A stretch of DNA of 5,870 nt from Sporomusaceae bacterium (lineage in GTDB: Bacteria; Bacillota_C; Negativicutes; Sporomusales_B; UBA7701), in assembly GCA_022839045.1 (NCBI GenBank), contig JALHDI010000150.1:1-5870 (forward strand), written 5' to 3'. Shown piece by piece: positions 1 to 5,464 of this stretch (position 1 is the first letter of the stretch; every line of letters begins with the position of its first letter). The notes under the pieces were generated by a model. The model saw nothing but the letters and a program-made list of their open reading frames with translations, searched no databases and had not been told where the DNA came from. The position numbers and the translations under genes were made by a program.

Positions 1-1
1 G

Positions 2-652
2 AAGGAGATCCAGGACAAGCTCAACGCGACCGGCGTGGCCGTCATCCCCGTGCCCGCCAGCCTCCAGAAGGACATCGGCTCGCTGGCCAAGAAGGCCTGT
101 CAGCAGTACGCCCTGAAGGAGTTCGCCGAGAATATCATCCTCCTCGACACCGGCCATGCCAAGCTGATGACCTCTTACTACCCTCTCGAAATCCTCCGCC
201 AGGTGCCTGGCTTCGAGAACGCCCGTTTCGAGGACCCCTACGCGGGCGGCATCGGCAACTCGATGCGCTATCTGGGGATGCTGCCGCGCGACAACGCCCT
301 CAAGGTCGAGGGACTGAAGAACGTTTTCTGCGGCGGCGAGAAAGCCGGCCTGCTCGTCGGCCACACCGAGGCGATCATCACCGGCACGCTGGCCGGGCAC
401 AACGCCGCCAGGGCCGCCTGCGGCCTGGCGCCGATCGAGATTCCCGCCAGCCTGGCCTGCGGCGACGCCATCGCCTTCGTCCGCCAGCAGATGCAGACTA
501 AAGTCGGGCTGACCAAGAAATATACCTTCTCAGGGTCGGTCTACTTCGAGCATATGCAGCAGCAGAATCTCTACACGACCGACATCGCCGCCATCCGGGC
601 GAGAGTGGAGAAAGCCGGCATGACCGGCATTTTCGACCGGCCGGTGTGCTGA
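2..652 (+). CDS. FAD-dependent oxidoreductase, GidA/TrmFO-like, C-terminal part (5' end outside window)
   Basis: The reading frame is open from base 2 and ends at TGA 650-652, so about 216 C-terminal residues are present and the true start lies upstream. The GTG at base 35 is internal and has no ribosome binding site. The segment NVFCGGEKAGLLVGHTEAI followed by TGTLAGHNAARAA resembles the C-terminal FAD-contacting helix region of the GidA (MnmG)/TrmFO flavoprotein group, where a 'FFAGQ..G..GY.E..A.G..AG.NAA' pattern is typical. The N-terminal dinucleotide-binding GxGxxG motif would lie outside the window. The segment GGIGNSMRYLGMLPRDNALKVEGL precedes it, as expected just before the last FAD contact. 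It differs enough from canonical MnmG and TrmFO that tRNA modification should not be assumed; it may be a paralogue with another substrate. A small hairpin (640-657, GCCGGT/ACCGGC) spans the stop codon. The regulator gene follows 74 bp later and may be co-transcribed. Confidence 0.6.
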   Translation, partial: KEIQDKLNATGVAVIPVPASLQKDIGSLAKKACQQYALKEFAENIILLDTGHAKLMTSYYPLEILRQVPGFENARFEDPYAGGIGNSMRYLGMLPRDNALKVEGLKNVFCGGEKAGLLVGHTEAIITGTLAGHNAARAACGLAPIEIPASLACGDAIAFVRQQMQTKVGLTKKYTFSGSVYFEHMQQQNLYTTDIAAIRARVEKAGMTGIFDRPVC

Positions 653-726
653 CCGGCGGCAGGAAAAGGCGTTCCGGCGACGAATAAGGCATAGGGCCCC
701 ATGGCAGTACGAGAGGTGGGCAGATA

Positions 727-1464
727 ATGCTAAGTAAACGGGAAAAGCTGGAACGCGACCTGCTGACGATCATCCGCGACAGCACCCAGCCGGTTGGCTG
801 CGGCCATATCAGCCAGGTTCTTCAGAATATGGGACACAGCATCAGCGAGGCGACCGTCGGCCGGCTGCTGCGCGATCTGGACAACCATGGTTACACCGAC
901 AAGGCCGGCTTCCAGGGACGTTCGCTGTCGGTGCGGGGTACGGCGCGGCTGGACGAGCTGAGGAACCGGCAGAAGAGTATCGAATGGGGGATCGAGTTCG
1001 CCAGTTCGCTGCGCAGCCACACCAAGAGCCAACTGCTGGAGGTGCTGGTAGCCAGGCGGGCCATCGAAAGCGAGCTCGCTTACCTGGCGGCCGTCAACCG
1101 CACCGAAACGGCGGTCGCCCAGCTCCGCGAAATCCTGGAGAGGCAGCGGCAGGCGCTTGATGCCGGCGGCGGCGCGGCCCAGGAGGACGTCGATTTCCAC
1201 GCCCTGATCGCCCGCATGGCCGGCAACCGCGTCCTGGGCGCGGCCATCGCCCTCATCCGCCAGGATACCCAGCTTTCGCCCGTGCTCGAGTACATCCGCC
1301 GCCGGGTCAAGAGCCCCGTCTACATCGACCACAAGCGGCTCGCCGAGGCGGTCGCCGACGGCCGGGCCGACAACGCCCGCGAGATCATGGCCGAGCATAT
1401 CAACAATTTGATGAAGGACGTCGAGAAGTATTGGAAACTGGCCGGCGTCCAGGATAAGGAATAA
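727..1464 (+). CDS. Transcriptional regulator: winged helix plus FCD (FadR C-terminal-type) domain
   Basis: The protein has 245 residues, with ATG at 727 preceded by a GAGAGGTGG ribosome binding site (711-719) and TAA at 1462-1464. Residues ~5-75 form a winged helix (LERDLLTIIRDSTQPVGCGHISQVL, then a recognition helix around SISEATVGRLLRDLDNHGYT). This does not look like a classical GntR reader head; it resembles the winged helix seen in NrpR/RNase R-type proteins. Residues ~100-232 are a helical FCD domain. The expected metal ligands are visible: D154 and H158 in DVDFH, H202 in DHKRLAEAV and H224 in AEHI. FCD domains of this kind usually bind a small carboxylic acid through a metal ion. It is therefore probably a ligand-responsive DNA-binding regulator in the cytoplasm. 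The effector and target genes are unknown; the adjacent flavoprotein and the downstream PLP enzyme are candidates by position only. Confidence 0.8.
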   Translation: MLSKREKLERDLLTIIRDSTQPVGCGHISQVLQNMGHSISEATVGRLLRDLDNHGYTDKAGFQGRSLSVRGTARLDELRNRQKSIEWGIEFASSLRSHTKSQLLEVLVARRAIESELAYLAAVNRTETAVAQLREILERQRQALDAGGGAAQEDVDFHALIARMAGNRVLGAAIALIRQDTQLSPVLEYIRRRVKSPVYIDHKRLAEAVADGRADNAREIMAEHINNLMKDVEKYWKLAGVQDKE

Positions 1465-1493
1465 GGGGCGTGCGGCTTTTTGCCGCACGCTCC
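1465..1493 (+). terminator. Strong GC hairpin just after the FCD regulator gene
   Basis: The stem starts on the base after the TAA stop. GCGTGCGGC (1468-1476) pairs perfectly with GCCGCACGC (1482-1490) around a TTTTT loop, and GGG/TCC extends the stem to 12 bp with one G-U pair. The position suggests a transcription terminator. However, no T-run follows the 3' arm; the only T-run is the loop, so the hairpin may serve as an mRNA 3'-end stabiliser or a factor-dependent terminator. Confidence 0.55.
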
Positions 1494-1510
1494 AGTCCGT
1501 TGATAAGCGA

Positions 1511-1544
1511 AACTTGGCTCGGGCGATTGGCCCGAGCCTTAGTT
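1511..1544 (+). repeat. Inverted repeat/hairpin in the gap after the regulator gene
   Basis: GGCTCGGGC (1516-1524) pairs perfectly with GCCCGAGCC (1530-1538) around a 5-nt loop. AACT (1511-1514) with AGTT (1541-1544) can extend the stem past an unpaired T. The 3' arm is followed by TTAGTT, so it is not a clear intrinsic terminator. A second small hairpin follows immediately, CCGCGCC (1552-1558) with GGCGCGG (1563-1569) and a CGGA tetraloop. Both sit between a 12-bp sequence shared with the second repeat copy and the left terminal repeat of copy 1. Confidence 0.6.
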
Positions 1545-1570
1545 GAGCTATCCGCGCCCGGAGGCGCGGG

Positions 1571-1672
1571 AAAGCCCCATCTGCGGCGTTGCTCCTCAGA
1601 GCGCTTGCTAGCGTACGCAACCAAGTACGCGTCGCGGCGCGCTCTTCCGGTGCGCCTTGCATCTGGGGCTTT
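1571..1672. repeat. Intergenic repeat element, copy 1 (short form, ~102 bp)
   Basis: The copy is bounded by terminal inverted repeats AAAGCCCCA (1571-1579) and TGGGGCTTT (1664-1672). Its left ~58 bp align to copy 2 (3694-3753) with about five mismatches and one indel, including the shared block CCTCAGAGCGCTTGC. Its right ~20 bp, built on TGCATCTGGGG, match the right end of copy 2. The internal palindrome is eroded: GAGCGC (1599-1604) still pairs with GCGCTC (1639-1644) and GCGTAC (1611-1616) with GTACGC (1625-1630), but the middle does not pair. No transposase is encoded and I saw no target duplication. It lies between the regulator gene and the D-cysteine desulfhydrase-type gene. A MITE-like or palindromic intergenic repeat is the most economical reading. 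Confidence 0.7.
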
Positions 1673-1713
1673 CTGAACGGTCTGGGTTCTATCGTGAAAT
1701 GCTTTGTTTGGAG

Positions 1714-1746
1714 TATTATATAAATAGCACAAAATACCACAGGAGG
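1714..1746 (+). promoter_or_regulatory. AT-rich promoter-like stretch and strong ribosome binding site for the PLP enzyme gene
   Basis: TATTATATAAATA (1714-1726) is a sharp AT-rich island in GC-rich DNA and offers two overlapping -10-like hexamers, TATTAT and TATAAA. I find no good -35 box at the right distance. A consensus AGGAGG (1741-1746) lies 6 nt before the ATG at 1753. The gene therefore probably has its own promoter downstream of the repeat element. Confidence 0.4.
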
Positions 1747-1752
1747 ATAGCC

Positions 1753-2748
1753 ATGAATCTGGACCAATTCCCCCGCCGGAGCTACACCGCGGGGCGGACG
1801 CCGATCGAATACCTGCCCAATTTCTCGCGGGCCGTCGGCGGCCCGGAGATCTTCGTCAAGCGCGACGACCTGCTGGGCCTGACCGGCGGCGGCAACAAGA
1901 CGCGCAAGTTGGAGTTTTTGGTCGGCGACGCGCTGGCGCGGGGCGCCGATACGCTCATCACCTGCGGGGCGGTGCAGTCGAACCACTGCCGGCTTACGCT
2001 GGCGGCGGCGGTCAAGGAGGGCCTGAAATGCCGGTTGATACTGGCGGAGGCGACCCCGGGGGCGTACCGGCCCGACGCCGGCGGGAATGTCTTCCTCTAC
2101 CACCTGCTGGGGGTGGAGAGCATCAAGGTCGTGCCCTGGGGGACCGACCTGCTCGCCGCGCTGGCCGCCGCCGAAGCCGAAGCCGCGGCCGAGGGGCGCC
2201 GGCCCTACATCATCCCGCTGGGCGGCTCCAATCCCATCGGCGCGCTCGGTTATGTCGCCTGCGGGCAGGAGATCGCCGCCCAGATCGTGGCGACCGGATC
2301 GGTATTCGACAATATCGTGGTGGCGGGCGGCAGCGCCGGGACCCAGGGCGGGCTGCTGCTCGGACTGAGGGGCGAGGGCTGCGGCGTCCCGGTGACCGGG
2401 ATCAGCGTCCTTAACCCGCGGGAGGCCCAGGAGAAGATGGTGTACGAGATGGTGGGGAAAACGGCCGGCTATCTCGGCGCGGCCGTGCCGGTAAAGCGCG
2501 AGGAGATCGTTGTCCGCGACGAATACCTCGGTCCGGGGTACACGCTGCCGACCGCGGCGATGGTGGAGGCGGTCAAGCTGCTCGCCAGGACGGAGGGCAT
2601 CCTCCTCGACCCGTCGTACACCGGCAAGGCGATGGCCGGACTCATAGACCTGGCCCGCAAGGGCGTGTTCCCGGCGGGAAGCAAAGTGCTGTTCGTGCAT
2701 ACGGGCGGGTGGCCGGCGCTGTTCGCTAGCCAGGAATTGTTTGTTTAG
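1753..2748 (+). CDS. dcyD: PLP-dependent D-cysteine desulfhydrase (ACC deaminase family)
   Basis: The protein has 331 residues, the usual family length. The ATG at 1753 is fixed by AGGAGG at 1741-1746; the frame stays open upstream to 1657, but that extension runs through the repeat element and lacks a ribosome binding site. It belongs to fold-type II PLP enzymes. K49 in GGGNKTRKLE is the Schiff-base lysine, S76-N77 in AVQSNHCR is the conserved Ser-Asn motif, and AGGSAGTQGG is the phosphate-binding loop. In true ACC deaminases the C-terminal motifs read PVYEGKSM and HLGG, where Glu and Leu are selective. Here they are PSYTGKAM (T290) and HTGG (T317), the pattern of D-cysteine desulfhydrases. 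The expected reaction is D-cysteine plus water to pyruvate, H2S and ammonia in the cytoplasm. A role in D-amino-acid detoxification or sulfur supply is inference. It appears to be monocistronic, with a hairpin following the stop. Confidence 0.87.
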   Translation: MNLDQFPRRSYTAGRTPIEYLPNFSRAVGGPEIFVKRDDLLGLTGGGNKTRKLEFLVGDALARGADTLITCGAVQSNHCRLTLAAAVKEGLKCRLILAEATPGAYRPDAGGNVFLYHLLGVESIKVVPWGTDLLAALAAAEAEAAAEGRRPYIIPLGGSNPIGALGYVACGQEIAAQIVATGSVFDNIVVAGGSAGTQGGLLLGLRGEGCGVPVTGISVLNPREAQEKMVYEMVGKTAGYLGAAVPVKREEIVVRDEYLGPGYTLPTAAMVEAVKLLARTEGILLDPSYTGKAMAGLIDLARKGVFPAGSKVLFVHTGGWPALFASQELFV

Positions 2749-2751
2749 TGT

Positions 2752-2776
2752 CGGCCGTTCAAAGAAGAAACGGCCG
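2752..2776 (+). terminator. Hairpin after the D-cysteine desulfhydrase-type gene
   Basis: CGGCCGTT (2752-2759) pairs perfectly with AACGGCCG (2769-2776) around a 9-nt purine-rich loop. It begins 4 nt after the TAG stop. A G-run follows rather than a T-run, so it marks a 3' end by position but is not a textbook intrinsic terminator. Confidence 0.45.
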
Positions 2777-2812
2777 GGGGGAATTAAGGTTTGTAGCGTG
2801 TGGTTAGCCCAA

Positions 2813-2896
2813 TGCCGGTAGCGGCCGCAGCTCTGGCACATAGCCTGCGTCTCCGCATAGGTGGCCCGGATTCTTTAAAAAGTTATTCCTCCGGGC
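2813..2896 (+). other. Structured non-coding stretch upstream of the SIMPL gene
   Basis: The 192 bp between the hairpin at 2776 and the SIMPL start hold no convincing gene. Two foldable units are visible. TGCCGG-T-AGC (2813-2822) pairs with GCTCTGGCA (2830-2838) as nine pairs with one bulge and one G-U. GCCCGGA (2864-2870) pairs with TCCGGGC (2890-2896) around an AT-rich 19-nt loop. I do not recognise a known riboswitch. The sequence could be a 5' leader or a degraded repeat. No convincing -35/-10 pair is visible. Confidence 0.3.
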
Positions 2897-2968
2897 GTTA
2901 CTTTTACGAATTGGCAGCGTTTAACACAATGAAAGGCTTGGATGAATACATATTCGAGGAGGATTCCG

Positions 2969-3679
2969 ATGTTGAAACGCAGCCTGGTTATCCTGACCGT
3001 ACTGTCCCTGCTGGCCGCCTGCCTGGCCGGCCCGGTTCTCGCCGCCCCCGCCGACGGGGCCCGCACCATCACCGTCACCGGCCACGCCGAAGCGGTGGTG
3101 GCGCCCGACATCGCATTCGTCACCGCCGGCATCGTCACCACCGGCGCGAGCGCCGAGGCGGCCCGCGCGGACAACGACCGGACGATGCGGCGGATTATCG
3201 ACGCCCTCGACGCGCTGGGCATCGACAAGCGCAATATCGCCACGTCCCAGTTTTCCCTGCAGCCCATCTACCGCAACGACGGCAAGGACGGCTCGCCCGG
3301 GGCGATCAGCGGCTACCGCCTGCAGAACAGCGTGACCGTGAAGGTGGAGGACCTCGGCAAAATCGGCCCCGTTATCGACGCCGCCTTCGCGGCCGGCGCC
3401 AACCAGTTCCAGGGCCTGCGCTTCGCCGTCAGGGACGACGGCCGGCTCTACGACGAGCTGCTCCGCAAGGCCGTGCTGGACGGCCGCCACAAGGCCGAGG
3501 TTATGGCCGACGCCCTCGGCGTGGCCCTCGGCCAGCCGCTGTCGGTGGCGGAGGCGGGCCGCTACATGCCGGTGCAGAACGACGCGGTAAGGTCGTACAA
3601 GGCCGTCGCGGGCGGGTCGCCGATCGAGGCGGGGACGATGACGGTGAGCGTCGACGTTAATCTGGTATTCGGCATGTAG
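2969..3679 (+). CDS. Exported SIMPL domain (DUF541, YggE-like) protein
   Basis: The protein has 236 residues, close to E. coli YggE in length. I chose ATG 2969 because GAGGAGGA (2956-2963) lies 5 nt upstream and the product then starts with a clean signal sequence: MLKR, a hydrophobic core to residue ~17, then AACLAGPVLAAPA. A signal peptidase I cut near VLAA-PAD is likely. L15-A-A-C18 also fits a lipobox, so lipid anchoring is possible. The in-frame ATG at 2942 would put charged residues before the signal and lacks a ribosome binding site. The mature part begins TITVTGHAEAVVAPDIAFVTAGI, the typical SIMPL opening, has GYRLQNSVTVKVEDL in the middle, and ends with TMTVSVDVNLVFGM. Family members are envelope proteins linked to oxidative or other stress, with no defined enzymatic activity. 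No partner gene is evident here. Confidence 0.85.
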   Translation: MLKRSLVILTVLSLLAACLAGPVLAAPADGARTITVTGHAEAVVAPDIAFVTAGIVTTGASAEAARADNDRTMRRIIDALDALGIDKRNIATSQFSLQPIYRNDGKDGSPGAISGYRLQNSVTVKVEDLGKIGPVIDAAFAAGANQFQGLRFAVRDDGRLYDELLRKAVLDGRHKAEVMADALGVALGQPLSVAEAGRYMPVQNDAVRSYKAVAGGSPIEAGTMTVSVDVNLVFGM

Positions 3680-3693
3680 GCAAGGCCGTTGAT

Positions 3694-3912
3694 AAGCCCC
3701 CATCTGCCGTGTTGTTCCTCAGAGCGCTTGCCAGCGTACGCAAACAAGTACGCTGGCAAGCGCTCGCACCCCTTCGGGTATAAGCGATCACATCAACGCT
3801 AAAGCGTTGTATGTCTGCTTATCCGGTACGCCCCGCACACTGATCGTACCGACGCCAGTTAGCAAAATGCGCTGACAAGGCCGGCGTAATCAGGACGTGC
3901 ATCTGGGGGCTT
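3694..3912. repeat. Intergenic repeat element, copy 2 (long form, ~219 bp)
   Basis: The copy is bounded by AAGCCCCCA (3694-3702) and TGGGGGCTT (3904-3912), perfect 9-bp terminal inverted repeats. It starts 14 bp after the SIMPL stop codon. Its left ~60 bp and right ~20 bp match copy 1 (1571-1672), while the centre is about 120 bp longer. The flanking CCGTTGATAAGC (3686-3697, which overlaps the left end) also occurs at 1497-1508. Inside are several strong hairpins: a perfect 18-bp one (3722-3765), ATAAGC...GCTTAT enclosing CAACGC-TAAA-GCGTTG (3780-3822), and GGTACG/CGTACC (3825-3850). ACGCC (3852-3856) with GGCGT (3883-3887) gives a fourth, weaker pairing. No coding capacity was recognised. 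It looks like a non-autonomous palindromic element or a structured RNA module. Confidence 0.75.
3722..3765. repeat. Perfect 18-bp inverted repeat within repeat copy 2
   Basis: GAGCGCTTGCCAGCGTAC (3722-3739) is the exact reverse complement of 3748-3765, with an 8-nt GCAAACAA spacer. A perfect stem of this length is unlikely by chance. As RNA it would form a very stable hairpin, and as DNA it could extrude as a cruciform. It is followed by CACCCCTTCGGGT, not a T-run, so it is not an intrinsic terminator on this strand. Confidence 0.9.
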
Positions 3913-3937
3913 CTGGCCGGGGATTTTTTTCTTTTGA

Positions 3938-3955
3938 GGATAAATTATCCTTTTT
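3938..3955 (+). terminator. Weak terminator-like palindrome followed by a T-run
   Basis: GGATAA-A-TTATCC (3938-3950) is a 13-bp palindrome followed directly by TTTTT (3951-3955). As RNA only 5 bp with an AAT loop can form, so the stem is weak. It lies in the AT-rich gap between repeat copy 2 and the cggR promoter. It could end read-through from the upstream gene or be a protein-binding palindrome. CTTTTTCC (3950-3957) can alternatively pair with GGAAAAAG (3972-3979). Confidence 0.3.
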
Positions 3956-4018
3956 CCGGCAGGAATAAAAGGGAAAAAGCCGAATAATAATCAAATGAAT
4001 GGGATAGTTTCTCTATAG

Positions 4019-4054
4019 CGGGACATATAATGTACCAGCGGGACCAAAACAGTC
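4019..4054 (+). promoter_or_regulatory. CggR-type operator overlapping the cggR -10 box
   Basis: The B. subtilis CggR operator is described as CGGGAC-N6-TGTC-N4-CGGGAC-N6-TGTC. Here CGGGAC (4019-4024), N6, TGTA (4031-4034), N4, CGGGAC (4039-4044), N6, AGTC (4051-4054) matches both half-sites with identical spacing and 18 of 20 fixed bases. A perfect TATAAT (4026-4031) starts in the first N6 spacer and ends on the first base of TGTA, so it is inside the operator. The -35 region is poor (about 4003-4009). The operator lies just before the AAGGAGA ribosome binding site of cggR, which implies autoregulation of cggR-gap. Bound repressor would block RNA polymerase directly. Confidence 0.85.
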
Positions 4055-4070
4055 CCGAAGGAGAGCGCCA

Positions 4071-5057
4071 GTGGAGAAAGCCGTCGCCTTGCAGCGCAAG
4101 ATCGCCCCCGAGTTGATCGGCGTGATCGAAGACAGGTTCAATATTCTCCGCCAGATCCAGTTCGCCCAGCCGGTCGGACGGAGGGCCCTCGCCGTCGCCC
4201 TGGGCATGGGCGAGCGGGTGGTGCGGGCCCAGGTGGATTTTCTGAAGGCCGCCGGCCTGATTGACTTCACGCCCCTGGGGATGTCGGTCACCGACGAGGG
4301 GCAGGCGGTCCTCGATGAACTGGCCGGGTACGTGCGGATCCTCCACGGGTTTTCCGCCCTGGAGGAGGAGCTGGCCGAGCGCCTGGGCGTGCGGCGGGTG
4401 GTGATCACCCGCGGCGACGTCGACACCGACACCGCCTCGCTCCGCGAGCTGGGGCGGGCCGCCGCCGGAGTACTCGGCGGGTATCTGGGAGATAATATGA
4501 CCGTCGCCGTGAGCGGCGGGTCGACGATGGCCTGGGTGGCCGAGGCCGCGTCCGCCGAGGCGCGGGACGTAACGATCGTGCCGGCCCGCGGCGGCCTGGG
4601 CGAAAAGGTGGAGTACCAGGCCAACACGATCGCCGCCGTCATGGCCGGCAAGCTGGGCGGCCGCTACCGGGACGTGCTGCTCGCCCACGACGCCAATCTG
4701 CGGGCCGTCGACGAGCTTATCCGCCGGGCGGACGTCGTCCTCCACGGCATCGGGCTGGCCGAGGCCATGGCAGCGCGGCGCGTCATCGCCCCGGCGCTGA
4801 TCAGCGAGCTGAGGGCGCGGGGGGCGGCCGGCGAAGCCCTCGGCCAGTACGCCACGATCGGCGGCGAAATAGTTTATACCACCGACAGCATCGGTTTACG
4901 CCTGGATGATCTCGGCGGCGTGGGACGGGTTATAGCCGTGGCCGGCGGCCGCAAGAAGGCGGCCGCCATCGTGGCGGTGACCGCCGCCGGCAGCCGTGAC
5001 GTTCTCGTCACCGACGAAGCGGCGGCCCGGGCCATCCAGGAAATTATAAAGCGCTAA
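4071..5057 (+). CDS. cggR: Central glycolytic genes regulator CggR (SorC family)
   Basis: The protein has 328 residues, with a GTG start at 4071 placed by AAGGAGA (4058-4064) 6 nt upstream and TAA at 5055-5057. Residues ~34-65 are the DNA-binding winged helix (QPVGRRALAVALGMGERVVRAQVDFLKAAGLI). From ~residue 100 onward comes the SorC sugar-phosphate-binding domain, with SGGST (148-152), VPARGGLGEKVEYQANT (170-186), HGIG (225-228) and AVAGGRKKAAAI. In B. subtilis the repressor senses fructose-1,6-bisphosphate and releases the gapA operon. The operator upstream and gap 21 bp downstream support the same job here. Compared with my recollection of B. subtilis CggR (340 residues), about 12 residues after GGRYR (residue 200) are missing: the stretch equivalent to LLFVPGQLSQGAY is absent before LIRRADVVLHGIG. 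The reading frame is intact, so this is an internal deletion or lineage variation rather than a frameshift. Confidence 0.9.
   Translation: MEKAVALQRKIAPELIGVIEDRFNILRQIQFAQPVGRRALAVALGMGERVVRAQVDFLKAAGLIDFTPLGMSVTDEGQAVLDELAGYVRILHGFSALEEELAERLGVRRVVITRGDVDTDTASLRELGRAAAGVLGGYLGDNMTVAVSGGSTMAWVAEAASAEARDVTIVPARGGLGEKVEYQANTIAAVMAGKLGGRYRDVLLAHDANLRAVDELIRRADVVLHGIGLAEAMAARRVIAPALISELRARGAAGEALGQYATIGGEIVYTTDSIGLRLDDLGGVGRVIAVAGGRKKAAAIVAVTAAGSRDVLVTDEAAARAIQEIIKR

Positions 5058-5464
<407 letters not shown>

Noticed and set aside
1465..1493. Canonical intrinsic terminator after the regulator gene
   Set aside because: The stem is excellent but the T-run is in the loop, not after the stem, so I kept it as a hairpin with terminator function uncertain.
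730..2841. A 703-codon open frame on the minus strand
   Set aside because: It lies antisense across the FCD regulator, the repeat and the PLP enzyme gene, has an Arg/Pro/Gly-rich composition with no recognisable domain, and is explained by the lack of stops opposite GC-rich codons.
2777..2968. Known riboswitch upstream of the SIMPL gene
   Set aside because: I looked for cobalamin-box, SAM, TPP and c-di-GMP-like signatures and saw none that convinced me.
2800..3660. A 286-codon + strand open frame overlapping the SIMPL gene
   Set aside because: It is an out-of-frame reading of the SIMPL gene, dominated by Arg/Gly/Pro, with no ribosome binding site. The SIMPL frame has a signal peptide and family motifs.
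3562..3759. Small minus-strand proteins sharing a KRSEEQ-type peptide (also 1400-1732)
   Set aside because: The shared residues come from reading through the two copies of the intergenic repeat; neither has a ribosome binding site and both run antisense into real genes.
3686..3912. CRISPR array or tRNA gene in the palindrome-rich region
   Set aside because: There are no regularly spaced direct repeats with unique spacers, and no tRNA cloverleaf or TTCGAAT-type T-loop; the structure is inverted repeats of unequal size.
3945..4745. A 266-codon minus-strand frame opposite cggR
   Set aside because: It is a composition-driven shadow of cggR; it also covers the operator and promoter region and shows no family motif.
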